NCBI RefSeq assembly: GCF_030691135.1
Contig: NZ_JAUYFA010000011.1
Span: forward strand, 124,001 to 188,000
Source of the DNA: Phreatobacter sp.
GTDB lineage: Bacteria > Pseudomonadota > Alphaproteobacteria > Rhizobiales > Phreatobacteraceae
Direction: 5' to 3'
DNA: 64,000 nucleotides
Under the pieces are notes generated by a model that ran no database searches, was not told the origin of the DNA, and was given only the letters and a program-made list of their open reading frames with translations. Numbering within the stretch: position 1 is the first letter of the stretch; each line of letters begins with the position of its first letter. The position numbers and the translations under genes are program-made. This document shows positions 37,410-48,163 of the stretch, piece by piece.

Positions 37410-37991
37410 ATGAAACACGTTCCAGTGACATTTTCCGACGCAGCGCAGCCGATCCCGTCCGACGCGGCCGAACTTGTCGGAACGCTCCCCTATGACCCGG
37501 CCCGGGAGCGCATCGTGGCGCGCCGGCTGCGGGGCGCCCGCTGGCGGCGATTGTTCCTGACCGGTGTCGCCATTGCGATCGCAGCGGGGACGGCCGCCGT
37601 TTTCACCCTTGCCAATCGCGAGATGATCGAAGCCGAACTCGCGCCGGCACCCGTGATAGCCGTACCCGCTCCGGTGCCCGAGGCACCGGCCCTCGCCTCC
37701 AGCCAGTCGCGCCCGGTCAGTCTGCCCGGCACCGAGGCCGACCCGAACAAGGTCCAGGCGCGGGTGGTCGTCCCGGTTGATCCGTCGCCCCTGCCGGTCG
37801 CGGGCGCCCCACCGGCCGGTCCGGCTCCGCTGCAGATGCAGGCACAGCCGGCCGGATCGCCACGGACCATTTCCCTCCCGGTCGCACCGCCACAGCCCGC
37901 CGCATCGGCCGCGGATGAGGATGGTGCCCTGCCGGCGACGGCGTTAGGTTTCGCGCCGCTGCCGGCGCCGCGTCCCGCCCGCGCGCCCTGA
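37410..37991 (+). CDS. Hypothetical Pro/Ala-rich single-pass membrane protein
   Basis: No family recognised. The 193-residue product has a soluble N-terminal part with an Arg-rich stop (RRLRGARWRRL), one membrane helix (about 49-66) and a long, probably extracytoplasmic, Pro/Ala/Val-rich C-terminal region without cysteines. The layout resembles TonB- or FtsN-like tethers but no motif supports a role. Coding is supported by codon-position GC bias and a sensible membrane topology. Confidence 0.6.
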   Translation: MKHVPVTFSDAAQPIPSDAAELVGTLPYDPARERIVARRLRGARWRRLFLTGVAIAIAAGTAAVFTLANREMIEAELAPAPVIAVPAPVPEAPALASSQSRPVSLPGTEADPNKVQARVVVPVDPSPLPVAGAPPAGPAPLQMQAQPAGSPRTISLPVAPPQPAASAADEDGALPATALGFAPLPAPRPARAP

Positions 37992-38097
37992 GCCCGACGC
38001 CCCGGACCCGAAACACTTCGCCTGACGCGAGCCATGCGCCGGCAATGCCCTCGCCCTAGGGTGCGCAACGGCCCGCTGATCGGGCGGAACTGGGGCG

Positions 38098-38589
38098 ATG
38101 ATGCGCATTGTGGGTTGGGCGCTGCTATGGGCGCTGATCGGCCTCGTCGGCGGCTATGTCGCGGCGATCATCGTCGGCGCGCTGCTCTTCGAACTCTTCA
38201 ACGTCTCGCAGCGCGAGGGCGCCGCAGCCATGGGGCTGGCCTTCGTCATCGGCCCGGCCGTCGCCTGCCTCACGGCGATGGTAGCGGGGGTGACCGCGGC
38301 GATCATCATCAGGCGCCGGGATCGGCAGCCTGCGGAAGGACGGGGCGCGCCGCGCCCGCCCTGGAGCCCTCCGGCGCGGATCGCCGTCGGCGGGCTCCTG
38401 GGCCTGATCGGCGGCTATGGCGCGGCGACGCTGCTGATCGGCGTCCTGTTCGGCGTGATGAGGGTCTCGCCCGAATTTTCCAGCTATGCCGCCGCTCTCG
38501 CGGTGGCGCTGGCGCCATGGGTGGCTGCCTGCGCAGGCGGCGTGCTCGGCATCTGGCTGGCGATCCGCCGGACCCGACCGCCGGTGTGA
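38098..38589 (+). CDS. Hypothetical membrane protein with four helices
   Basis: No family recognised. The 163-residue product has an internal twofold look: two hydrophobic pairs (residues about 5-32 with 42-70, then 95-118 with 125-152), each with an LIGxxGGYxAA motif (LIGLVGGYVAA and LIGGYGAATLL), separated by a basic Pro-rich loop. This suggests a duplicated two-helix unit. Start at 38098 or 38101. It converges on the ArsC-like gene with a 4-nt gap. Confidence 0.68.
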   Translation: MMRIVGWALLWALIGLVGGYVAAIIVGALLFELFNVSQREGAAAMGLAFVIGPAVACLTAMVAGVTAAIIIRRRDRQPAEGRGAPRPPWSPPARIAVGGLLGLIGGYGAATLLIGVLFGVMRVSPEFSSYAAALAVALAPWVAACAGGVLGIWLAIRRTRPPV

Positions 38590-38593
38590 CGGG

Positions 38594-38947
38594 TCAGGCC
38601 CTGGAGAAGATCCCGGCATAGAGGTCGGGCTTGAACCCGACGTGGGCATTGCCTTCCGCCTCCAGAACCGGGCGTTTCACCAGTGTCGGGTTGGCGAGTA
38701 TGAGGCGCGCGGCCTTGTCGCGGTCGAGACCGGCCCGCACGTCCTCGGGCAGGCCGCGGAAGCTCGTGCCGGCGCGGTTGAGCACCGCCTCCCAGCCGAG
38801 TGCGTCGAGCCAGCCGGCAAGGCGCTCGGCATCGAGGCCATCCTTGCGGAAGTCGTGGAAACGGTAGGCGATGCCTTGGGCTTCCAGCCAGACGCGGGCC
38901 TTGCGGACCGTGTCGCAGGTAGTGATGCCAAAGAGGGTCACGGACAT
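38594..38947 (-). CDS. ArsC/YffB-family (Spx-like) reductase-fold protein
   Basis: Thioredoxin-fold protein of 117 residues in the arsenate-reductase-like (ArsC/Spx/YffB) family: ITTCDTVRKARVWL with a single Cys11, then YRFHDFRKDGLD and the conserved NPTLVKRPVLE. The YffB group lacks proven arsenate reductase activity. The start at 38947 has GGGAG upstream; the frame remains open far upstream but that part is not coding. No ars genes are adjacent. Confidence 0.88.
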   Translation of the reverse strand: MSVTLFGITTCDTVRKARVWLEAQGIAYRFHDFRKDGLDAERLAGWLDALGWEAVLNRAGTSFRGLPEDVRAGLDRDKAARLILANPTLVKRPVLEAEGNAHVGFKPDLYAGIFSRA

Positions 38948-39482
38948 GTCGAGGCTCCCTGCCCTCATTCCTGCTCGCATGTTCAGACTCATGACAACCA
39001 GTTGAACAATAGAGGATAACCAACCCAGAAGACGGACGAATGCCGACCACGAGGCCGTGCCTCCGGTCGGCAGCAAAAGAGTACCGACCGGCCGATTCTG
39101 ATAGCAGAACTGCGGAGCCCCGGCGACATCGATCCCGGCTCGCGTCCGGGACAGCGGGGATGCCGGTGTCGCGCCCTCCCCGCATCGAACGGGTCGACCA
39201 GGACCTACCCGTTTGGGCCATGCTGCAGCGATGCAGACGTGAGGCCGGAGGCTGCGAAGCAGGCGCCACGTGGCGGCCCGGGAACCAAACGGCGTCCGCG
39301 CCGTTGGATGTTGCGAACGCGAGCGCCGGCGGGCCAGCCCACTGCCCCGGCAAGGGCACCGTTGGCGCAAAAAAATACTCGACCCAGACTGACAATCGTC
39401 GGCGATCACACCCTGACCTGAAGCAGGATGGAGCCGGTATACATCAGCCCCTTCAGCACTGATGATGAGGAGTGCCTGCGCC
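38948..39482. other. 535-bp stretch without a recognisable gene
   Basis: No convincing coding sequence on either strand; the open frames here have no start with a ribosome-binding site and no recognisable domain. It contains a strong two-part hairpin at 39041-39072 and a small A-run at 39369-39374. It may hold the promoter of the cupin gene, or be a decayed remnant. Confidence 0.5.
39041..39072. other. Strong two-part hairpin in the 38.9-39.5 kb gap
   Basis: Outer 8-bp stem TGCCGACC / GGTCGGCA and inner 5-bp stem GAGGC / GCCTC with a CGT loop, separated by a 2/1-nt internal loop. No adjacent T-run, so not a clear terminator; could be a structural RNA element or the end of a lost mobile element. 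Confidence 0.45.
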
Positions 39483-39908
39483 ATGAAAGGCTTCGTCGCG
39501 GAAATCGCGAACATGACGGAAGAGAACAGCGACTTCCGCCGCGTTCTCTACACAGGGACGAACCTGCAACTCGTGCTCATGTCGTTGCTCCCCGGTGAGG
39601 ACATCGGCGAAGAGGTTCACGCGACGCACGACCAGTTCTTCCGCATCGAAACGGGACAGGGCCTGGTGACGATCGACGGCACGCAGTCGAAGATCAAGAA
39701 GGATCACGCGGTCATCGTGCCGGCCGGCGCGCGACACAACATCGTCAACACCGGCGATGAGCCGATGCGGCTCTATACGCTCTATGCGCCACCGCAGCAT
39801 CGCGATGGCTTTGTCGCCACAACGCGCGCCTTGGCGGAAGCGTCGGCCGAGAAGTTCGAGGGGGACCGTCAGCGAATGATCGTCTGTTCCACCGAGCTGC
39901 GGCGATGA
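39483..39908 (+). CDS. Cupin-domain protein
   Basis: Single-domain cupin of 141 residues. Cupin motif 1 is seen in PGEDIGEEVHATHDQFFRIETGQG (metal ligands His, His, Glu) and motif 2 in VPAGARHNIVNTG with a further His. The start at 39483 (MKGFVAEIANM) has GAGGAG upstream. Such small cupins are found as mannose-6-phosphate isomerase-like or sensor proteins. Its ATGA overlap with the following Acg-type gene shows translational coupling, so the two probably act together. Confidence 0.85.
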   Translation: MKGFVAEIANMTEENSDFRRVLYTGTNLQLVLMSLLPGEDIGEEVHATHDQFFRIETGQGLVTIDGTQSKIKKDHAVIVPAGARHNIVNTGDEPMRLYTLYAPPQHRDGFVATTRALAEASAEKFEGDRQRMIVCSTELRR

Positions 39909-41002
39909 AGCGGCGTGACATCCTGCTCGGCGCGGCGGCCGTCGCTGCCGGCGGCGCCGGCGCGGTGCTGCTTGGACTGCGCCAAATGGGTTCAATGGAC
40001 GAGTACGACGCGGCGGTCGCAGCCAGTCGATCGGCCTTGAGCCAGGCGCCCGAAGCACGCGATTTCGTACGCTTCGCGACCCTGGCAGCGAACAGCCACA
40101 ACACACAAGCCTGGCGGTTCAGCCTCGCAGGCGGCGGCATCGAGATCAGGCCCGACTTGAGCAAGCGCCTGGCGGCGGTCGACCCTGACGACCACCACCT
40201 CTACGCCAGTATTGGATGCGCCGCGGAAAACCTCGCCATTGCTGCGGCCGCGCGCGGAAAGTCAGGCGAACTGAACTTTGACCCGGCACAGGATGGGGTC
40301 GTCAGGTTCGCCTATGGCGATGGCACTTCTGGGCCTTCGGACCTGTTCGAGGCGATCACGACGCGGCAATCCACGCGCGGCGACTATGACGGGAGGACGG
40401 TCAGCGGCGGCGACTTGCAGAAGCTGCGCGTGGCAGCCGACGCGATCCGCGGGGTCGATCTGGCCCTGATCACGGATCGGCCGCAGATCGATCGCGTGCG
40501 CGATCTCGTCATCGCGGGCAACAGCGCGCAGCTCGCCGACCCGGCCTTCATGCACGAACTCAAGGCCTGGCTGCGCTTCAATCCCTGGCAGGCGATGCTG
40601 ACCGGCGACGGATTGTTCAGCGCAACCAGCGGCAATCCCGTGCTTCCGGCTTGGCTGGGACCGCTCGCGATCGACGCCTTTTTCACCGCTGGCGCTGAGA
40701 ACGACAAATACGCCCGCCAGATCGCGTCTTCCGCAGGCATCGCCATCTTCGCCGCCGAGAAGGACGATCCTGAGCATTGGGTCCTGGCGGGGCGCGCCTG
40801 CCAGCGCTTCGCGTTGCAGGCGACCGCGCTCGGCATCAAGCACGCCTTCATCAATCAGCCTGTGGAAGTCCCGACGCTTCGACCGGAACTGGCGCGCGTT
40901 GCAGGCCTGCCGGGACGCCGGCCGGATATCTTGATGCGCTTCGGCTATGGCCCGGCGCTCCCCTATTCCTTGCGCAGGCCGGTCGAAGCGGTGCTGTCCT
41001 GA
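39905..41002 (+). CDS. Acg-family FMN-binding nitroreductase-like protein, predicted TAT export
   Basis: Flavoprotein-like product of 365 residues. The N-terminus MKRRDILLGAAAVAAGGAG is a twin-arginine-type signal or anchor. The nitroreductase fold is indicated by LAANSHNTQAWRFSL (the SxNxQPW-like FMN site) and a second domain with TTRQSTRGDYDGR. Mycobacterial Acg (Rv2032) has the same two half-domain layout and may sequester FMN; this one may act outside the cytoplasm. It is coupled to a cupin gene; substrate unknown. Confidence 0.82.
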   Translation: MKRRDILLGAAAVAAGGAGAVLLGLRQMGSMDEYDAAVAASRSALSQAPEARDFVRFATLAANSHNTQAWRFSLAGGGIEIRPDLSKRLAAVDPDDHHLYASIGCAAENLAIAAAARGKSGELNFDPAQDGVVRFAYGDGTSGPSDLFEAITTRQSTRGDYDGRTVSGGDLQKLRVAADAIRGVDLALITDRPQIDRVRDLVIAGNSAQLADPAFMHELKAWLRFNPWQAMLTGDGLFSATSGNPVLPAWLGPLAIDAFFTAGAENDKYARQIASSAGIAIFAAEKDDPEHWVLAGRACQRFALQATALGIKHAFINQPVEVPTLRPELARVAGLPGRRPDILMRFGYGPALPYSLRRPVEAVLS

Positions 41003-41155
41003 TTTTCCGCGGAGATTTCACCCGGGATTTTCACCGAGAAATGGCGCGGTCTGATGATGTCTCCAGCCTTGGTTGCTGGCGTATCATGCCGGGGCGGGAA
41101 CGTTTCGGAGCAGCCGCAGCCCCGCCTTGACGGAAAGAGGGCGTGCTCTCTGGCG

Positions 41156-41383
41156 TCAGGTCAGGGCGTCCAGATATGCCTCGACGTCGTCGAGGTCAGC
41201 GGAAAAGAGATAGTCCTTGTCGCCAAACACGATCGACATCGTCCGGGCATCACGCAGCATGTAGCCGCCATGGGCCTGAACCAGTTTGTCCGGCTTCTGC
41301 GCCGTCATCAGATGAAGCCCTAATCGGACGCAGATGCGCTTGATGCGGCGCTCGCGAGCAGGGGGCGACGCTTTGTAGCTCAT
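41156..41383 (-). CDS. Hypothetical protein (75 residues)
   Basis: Small soluble protein with a basic N-terminal part (SYKASPPARERRIKRICVRLG) and an acidic C-terminal end (SADLDDVEAYLDAL). No family recognised; the helical, mixed-charge pattern without signal peptide resembles short conserved Hyphomicrobiales proteins. It lies upstream of guaA on the same strand with a 31-nt gap on the other side. Confidence 0.6.
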   Translation of the reverse strand: MSYKASPPARERRIKRICVRLGLHLMTAQKPDKLVQAHGGYMLRDARTMSIVFGDKDYLFSADLDDVEAYLDALT

Positions 41384-41414
41384 TGGGGCCAGTCCGCCGT
41401 CGTGAAAAGCCTAC

Positions 41415-42968
41415 TCATTCCCACTCGATGGTGCCCGGCGGCTTCGACGTCACGTCATAGACCACCCGGTTGATGCCGCGCACCTCGTTGATGATGCGGG
41501 TGGCGGTGCGGCCGAGGACATTCATATCGAAGGGAAAGAAGTCGGCCGTCATGCCGTCGACCGAGGTGACCGCGCGCAGGGCGCAGACATGGTCATAGGT
41601 GCGTCCGTCGCCCATGACACCGACGGTGCGGACGGGCAGGAGCACGGCGAAAGCCTGCCAGATCACGTCGTAGAGCCCGGCCTTGCGGATCTCGTCGAGG
41701 TAGATGGCGTCGGCCTGCCTGAGGATGTCGAGCTTCTCCCGCGTGATCTCGCCGGGAATGCGGATGGCGAGACCCGGTCCCGGGAAAGGATGGCGGCCGA
41801 CGAAACTGTCGGGAAGCCCCAGCTCTCGGCCGAGCGCCCGCACCTCGTCCTTGAACAGCTCGCGCAGCGGCTCGACGAGCTTCATGTTCATGCGCTCGGG
41901 CAGGCCGCCGACATTGTGGTGGCTCTTGATGGTGACGGACGGCCCGCCTGAGAAGGAGATGCTCTCAATCACGTCGGGATAGAGCGTGCCCTGGGCGAGG
42001 AACTCCGCCCCGCCGACCGCCTTGGCCTCCTTTTCGAAGACCTCGATGAAGAGCCGGCCGATGGTCTTGCGCTTGGTCTCGGGGTCGGTGACGCCGGCCA
42101 GTTCGCCGATGAACAGATCGGCGGCATCAACATGGACCAGCGGGATGTTGTAATGGCCGCGGAACAGCTCGACCACCTCGGTCGCCTCGTTCTGCCGCAT
42201 CAGGCCGTGGTCGACGAAGACGCAGGTGAGCTGGTCGCCGATGGCCTCGTGGATGAGAACCGCAGCGACGGACGAATCGACGCCGCCCGACAGGCCGCAG
42301 ATGACGCGGCCCTTGCCGACCTGGGCGCGGATCTTGGCGATCATTTCCTGGCGATAGGCGGACATCGACCAGTCGGCCTTCGCGCGGGCGATCCTGTGGA
42401 CGAAATTCTGGATCAGCTTGGCGCCGTCCGGCGTATGGACCACCTCGGGGTGGAACTGGACGGCGTAATAGTTGCGCGCCTCGTCGGCGATGGCGGCATA
42501 GGGCGCGTTGTCGGAGGTGGCGACGACCTCGAAGCCCTCGGGCAGGCGGGTGACGCGGTCGCCGTGGCTCATCCAGACCTGATGGCGGGAGCCGGGCTCC
42601 CAGACGCCCTCGAACAGCTTCGAGGGTTTCTTCACGTCGAGGAAGGCGCGGCCGAACTCGCGGTGATGGCCGGCCTCGACCTTGCCGCCGAGCTGCTCGG
42701 CCATGGTCTGTTCGCCATAGCAGATGCCGAACACGGGAAGCTTCTCGTCGAAGATGAGCTGCGGGGCGCGCGGCGAGAAGTCCTCGGTCACCGAAGCGGG
42801 CCCGCCGGACAGGATGACGCCCTTCGGCTTGAGCTTGCGATAGGCAGCTTCCGCCGACTGGAAGGGGTGTATCTCGCAATAGACGCCCGCCTCGCGCACG
42901 CGCCGGGCGATGAGCTGGGTCACCTGCGAGCCGAAGTCGATGATCAGGATGGTGTCGTGCTGGGTCAT
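41415..42968 (-). CDS. guaA: GMP synthase (glutamine-hydrolysing)
   Basis: Converts XMP to GMP. The 517-residue protein has a class I glutamine amidotransferase domain with nucleophile Cys83 ([11 protein letters not shown]) and His in FHPEV, the ATP-pyrophosphatase domain with [14 protein letters not shown], and the GMP synthase dimerisation domain ending [18 protein letters not shown]. guaB lies 3 kb away on the same strand. Confidence 0.97.
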   Translation of the reverse strand: MTQHDTILIIDFGSQVTQLIARRVREAGVYCEIHPFQSAEAAYRKLKPKGVILSGGPASVTEDFSPRAPQLIFDEKLPVFGICYGEQTMAEQLGGKVEAGHHREFGRAFLDVKKPSKLFEGVWEPGSRHQVWMSHGDRVTRLPEGFEVVATSDNAPYAAIADEARNYYAVQFHPEVVHTPDGAKLIQNFVHRIARAKADWSMSAYRQEMIAKIRAQVGKGRVICGLSGGVDSSVAAVLIHEAIGDQLTCVFVDHGLMRQNEATEVVELFRGHYNIPLVHVDAADLFIGELAGVTDPETKRKTIGRLFIEVFEKEAKAVGGAEFLAQGTLYPDVIESISFSGGPSVTIKSHHNVGGLPERMNMKLVEPLRELFKDEVRALGRELGLPDSFVGRHPFPGPGLAIRIPGEITREKLDILRQADAIYLDEIRKAGLYDVIWQAFAVLLPVRTVGVMGDGRTYDHVCALRAVTSVDGMTADFFPFDMNVLGRTATRIINEVRGINRVVYDVTSKPPGTIEWE

Positions 42969-43090
42969 TTTCCTGCCCTACGATCATGGCGGGCACGGCG
43001 CAAGTCCAAGCGCTACGCCGTCGACACAGAGATGGCAGCAGGGCGTCAGCGGGCTGGCGGGATCGGCACCGTGCCCTGGCGCCAGACCCG

Positions 43091-44395
43091 TCACCCGCGC
43101 CGCTTCATGAGGGCCAGATAGAACCCGTCCGTCCCAGTCCTCAGCGGCGAGAGCTGCAGGCCGAGGCCGGCCGGCGAAACGAGGTCGTCGCGCTCGGAGA
43201 GCGTGTCGGGGGCCAGCGCCAGCACCTCGCGCGGGTCGACGGCGGTGAAATCGGGGTGCGCCTTGAGGAAGGCGGCGATCCGCTCGTCGTTCTCGCGCGG
43301 GATGACCGAGCAGGTGATGTAGGCGATGCGGCCGCCCGGTCGCACGAGCTTTTCGGCGCGGGCCAGCACCAGATCCTGGTCCTTGATCCGCTCGTCGAGG
43401 GCGCCGGGCCGCACCCGCCACTTGGTGTCGGGATTGCGCCGCCAGGTGCCGATACCCGTGCAGGGGGCATCGACCACGACCAGGTCGATCTTGCCGGCGA
43501 GGTCGGCCAGCGGCTCGTCTCCCCTCACCTTCGGGGTGCGGACCTGGACGTTGCGTGCGCCGGCGCGGGCGAGACGGTCGTGGATGGGGGCCAACCGGCG
43601 CTGATCGGAATCGGTGGCGTAGATCTGGCCGGAATTGTCCATCAAGGCCGCCAGTTCCAGCGTCTTGCCGCCGCCGCCAGCGCAGAGGTCGACGACCTGC
43701 ATGTCGGGGCCGGCGCCGGTCATCGCGGCGACGAGCTGCGAGCCCTCGTCCTGGATCTCGAACAGGCCCTTGAGGAATTCCGGTGTCACCTGCAGCGTCG
43801 GGCCGCGGCCGTCCTCGCCATGACCGAAGCGCAGGCCGGTCGGCGCATGGGGCGTCAGCTCGGGATGGAGATGGGCCAGATCGGGCACCAGCCGCATGCG
43901 CTCGGTCTTCAGGGTGTTGACGCGGATGTCGATGGGCGCGCGGGCGGCGAGCGCCGTCATCTCGGCGACGACATCATCGCCGAAGGCAGCGGACAGGTCG
44001 TCGGCAAGCCAGTCGGGGAAGTCGCCGGCAACGGCCGCCGAGGCAGCGGAGAGGTCGAGGCGGTCAAGGGCCTCGGCCTCGGCCGCCGTCAGCGGTTCGG
44101 GCGCGAAGCGCTCGCCGCTGCACTGGGTCGCGATCTCCTGCCGCGACAGGCCGCGCGCCAGGGCCAGGGCGCCGAGAAGCACGGCGCGCGGGGAAGCCTC
44201 CCCCATCACATGGGCGCTGGAGGCGCGACGACGCAGCGCGTCGTAGACGAGGCTGGCGATTGCGGCGCGGTCCTTGGACCCGGCGAAGCGGTGGGCGAGG
44301 CCCCAGTCCTTGAGGGCATCGGGCGCCGGGCGTCGGCGCGCCTCAATATCGGCGAGAACCTCGATGGCGGCGGACAGGCGGGCTGAAGGGGTCAC
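43091..44395 (-). CDS. RsmB/NOP family class I SAM-dependent RNA methyltransferase
   Basis: Predicted 16S rRNA m5C methyltransferase of 434 residues with an N-terminal NusB-like helical domain (about 1-130) and a Rossmann methyltransferase domain (about 165-430). The SAM site is DLCAGGGGKTL; the two catalytic Cys motifs are DAPCTGIGTWRRNPD and ITCSVIPREND. Start codon is GTG at 44395. RsmB methylates C967 in E. coli; whether this is the RsmB orthologue or a related NOP2/Sun member is not settled. Confidence 0.92.
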   Translation of the reverse strand: MTPSARLSAAIEVLADIEARRRPAPDALKDWGLAHRFAGSKDRAAIASLVYDALRRRASSAHVMGEASPRAVLLGALALARGLSRQEIATQCSGERFAPEPLTAAEAEALDRLDLSAASAAVAGDFPDWLADDLSAAFGDDVVAEMTALAARAPIDIRVNTLKTERMRLVPDLAHLHPELTPHAPTGLRFGHGEDGRGPTLQVTPEFLKGLFEIQDEGSQLVAAMTGAGPDMQVVDLCAGGGGKTLELAALMDNSGQIYATDSDQRRLAPIHDRLARAGARNVQVRTPKVRGDEPLADLAGKIDLVVVDAPCTGIGTWRRNPDTKWRVRPGALDERIKDQDLVLARAEKLVRPGGRIAYITCSVIPRENDERIAAFLKAHPDFTAVDPREVLALAPDTLSERDDLVSPAGLGLQLSPLRTGTDGFYLALMKRRG

Positions 44396-44470
44396 GGCGG
44401 CTCCGGGGCGGGTCTTCGCCCGCCAGAACCCGTGGTGTTAGCCGTTGACCGGCCTTGCCCGCAAGGACCC

Positions 44471-44662
44471 TCAGGCTCGGACGGCATCCGGAATGGCCTT
44501 GGCGACATGGGCCCTGCCGGCATGGGCTTGCCGGACCGGCTGGACCCGGTTGCGTCCCGCCGCCCTGGCCGCATAGAGCGCCGCGTCGGCGCCGACGATC
44601 GCCCGCGGCAGGTTGGCCGGATCGCTCAGGGTTCCGGCAGCGACGCCGCGACGCCCGGTCAT
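44471..44662 (-). pseudogene. C-terminal remnant of a GGDEF-domain (diguanylate cyclase) gene
   Basis: The minus-strand frame reads RRGVAAGTLSDPANLPRAI followed by VGADAALYAARAAGRNRVQPV, which is the characteristic end of a GGDEF domain (xADxALYxAKxxGRNRV). The preceding part of the domain, including the GGDEF motif, P-loop-like start and any sensor region, is missing; upstream is unrelated sequence and a divergent gene. It is therefore a decayed fragment of a cyclic-di-GMP synthase gene, not a functional enzyme. Confidence 0.7.
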
Positions 44663-44779
44663 GCACGCGGCACGCGCCGGAAATCCCGCATTTTTCCGTG
44701 AACCTTTTCGGCGCTCGAGCACACCCATGTCCGAAGGGTGGCTTCCTCCCTCGAACCTCCAGCTCAAGGATCGACGATC

Positions 44780-45124
44780 ATGTTCTCTCTCAAGACGATG
44801 GCCCTCGCGGGCGCAGCAGTTGCCGGCCTCAGCTTCTATGCCACGACCGATGCCGAGGCCCGCGGTCACCGCGGTGGTGGCGGCGGCGGCGGCTTCCATC
44901 GCGGCGGCGGCGGCATGCATTTCGGCGGCGGCCGTCACTTCGGCGGACGCCATCTCGGCTTCCATCGGCATCACGGCCATCGTGGCCGGCACGGTGCCTG
45001 GCGCCACGGCGTCTGGGTCGGCGGGCTCGGCATCGCGACCGTCGGAGCGAGCTGCTACCGCTACCGCCTCGTCGATACGCCCTACGGCCTGCAGCGCCGC
45101 ATGATCAACGTCTGCGGCTGGTGA
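44780..45124 (+). CDS. Small Gly/His-rich secreted protein
   Basis: Exported protein of 114 residues: signal peptide MFSLKTMALAGAAVAGLSF with cleavage near residue 27 (DAEA-RG), then about 55 residues of Gly/His/Arg repeats (GGGGFHRGGGG, GGRHFGGRHLGFHRHHGHRGRHG), and a compact C-terminal domain with two Cys (GASCYRYRLVDTP and VCGW) that could form a disulfide. The His content suggests metal binding. Such proteins are common in Hyphomicrobiales and have no assigned function. A terminator-like hairpin follows 36 nt after the stop. Confidence 0.8.
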   Translation: MFSLKTMALAGAAVAGLSFYATTDAEARGHRGGGGGGGFHRGGGGMHFGGGRHFGGRHLGFHRHHGHRGRHGAWRHGVWVGGLGIATVGASCYRYRLVDTPYGLQRRMINVCGW

Positions 45125-45159
45125 GCCGCAGCCCTTCCCCCTCCCGTTCCTGACCTCGG

Positions 45160-45187
45160 CCCCGGTCGCGAGACCGGGGTCCTTTTC
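45160..45187 (+). terminator. Intrinsic terminator after the Gly/His-rich gene
   Basis: An 8-bp stem (CCCCGGTC / GACCGGGG) with a GCGA loop followed by TCCTTTTC. It shares an 18-nt identical core with the terminator at 24414-24439. Confidence 0.85.
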
Positions 45188-45188
45188 G

Positions 45189-45617
45189 TCAGAGGGCCGC
45201 GATCAGGACACCGATCAGCATCGCGATGAGGGCGAAGCAGCCGACGAGGAAGACAAGCGGCCGGATACGCAGGTCATTGGACCCGATATGGACGTAGGCG
45301 TGGGCGACCCGGGTGGCGACGAAGACCCAGGCGAACGAGGCCATCAGCCAGCCGGTCGCGCCGACATGGATCGCCATGATCGCCAGCACGTAGAACAGCA
45401 CCGGCGTCTCGAACTGATTGGTGAAGTTGTTCGCGGCCTGCTTGGCCTTTGCCGGCCATGTGTCACCCGACAGGGCGATGTCCTTCAGGCGCACGTCGCG
45501 GGCGGTGAGTGCCTGACGGCGGAAATAGCCGAGGACGAAGAGAACGACGATCGTCAGGGCCACCTGTGCGAGCACGGGCCAGACCAGCGACAAGCCACCG
45601 GCATTCATAGAACCCAT
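45189..45617 (-). CDS. MAPEG family membrane protein
   Basis: Four-helix inner-membrane protein of 142 residues in the MAPEG (membrane-associated eicosanoid/glutathione metabolism) family. Key segments are the ETPVLFYVLAIMAIHVG helix and the WVFVATRVAHAYVHIGSNDLRIRP loop, which match bacterial MAPEG proteins. Bacterial members are often of unknown substrate. Convergent with the Gly/His-rich gene. Confidence 0.9.
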   Translation of the reverse strand: MGSMNAGGLSLVWPVLAQVALTIVVLFVLGYFRRQALTARDVRLKDIALSGDTWPAKAKQAANNFTNQFETPVLFYVLAIMAIHVGATGWLMASFAWVFVATRVAHAYVHIGSNDLRIRPLVFLVGCFALIAMLIGVLIAAL

Positions 45618-45763
45618 CGAAAAAACCCTTCCATCGGACCATGCGATGCGGGCCTAGGCTCGTCAGCGCCGCAAAACCGAGCATGCTGAGCCAAGGCCGG
45701 TCAAGACCTTATCGGAATTGACCGGTCATCCGCGACTGGCCTGGGGTGCGGTGCAAGACGCAG

Positions 45764-45785
45764 AAGGCGGCCCGCAGGCCGCCTT
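45764..45785 (-). terminator. Hairpin downstream of guaB
   Basis: A perfect 9-bp stem (AAGGCGGCC / GGCCGCCTT) with a CGCA loop, about 45 nt after the guaB stop in the leftward direction. The following TT-CTGCGTCTT is only weakly T-rich. Confidence 0.6.
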
Positions 45786-45829
45786 TTCATGTCGACCCCA
45801 GGGCCGACGGCTGGCGATGCGCGACCGCC

Positions 45830-48133
<2,304 letters not shown>

Positions 48134-48163
48134 CTATGTGACCGCCTGTCGTATGGGGGCATC

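Noticed and set aside
39040-39462. Open frame of about 140 residues in the 38.9-39.5 kb gap
   Set aside because: No ribosome-binding site, biased Arg/Pro composition and no domain; treated as non-coding.
38594-39514. Long upstream extension of the ArsC-like frame
   Set aside because: The extra 190 or so residues are Arg/Ser-rich without domain character; the normal family start at 38947 has a good ribosome-binding site.
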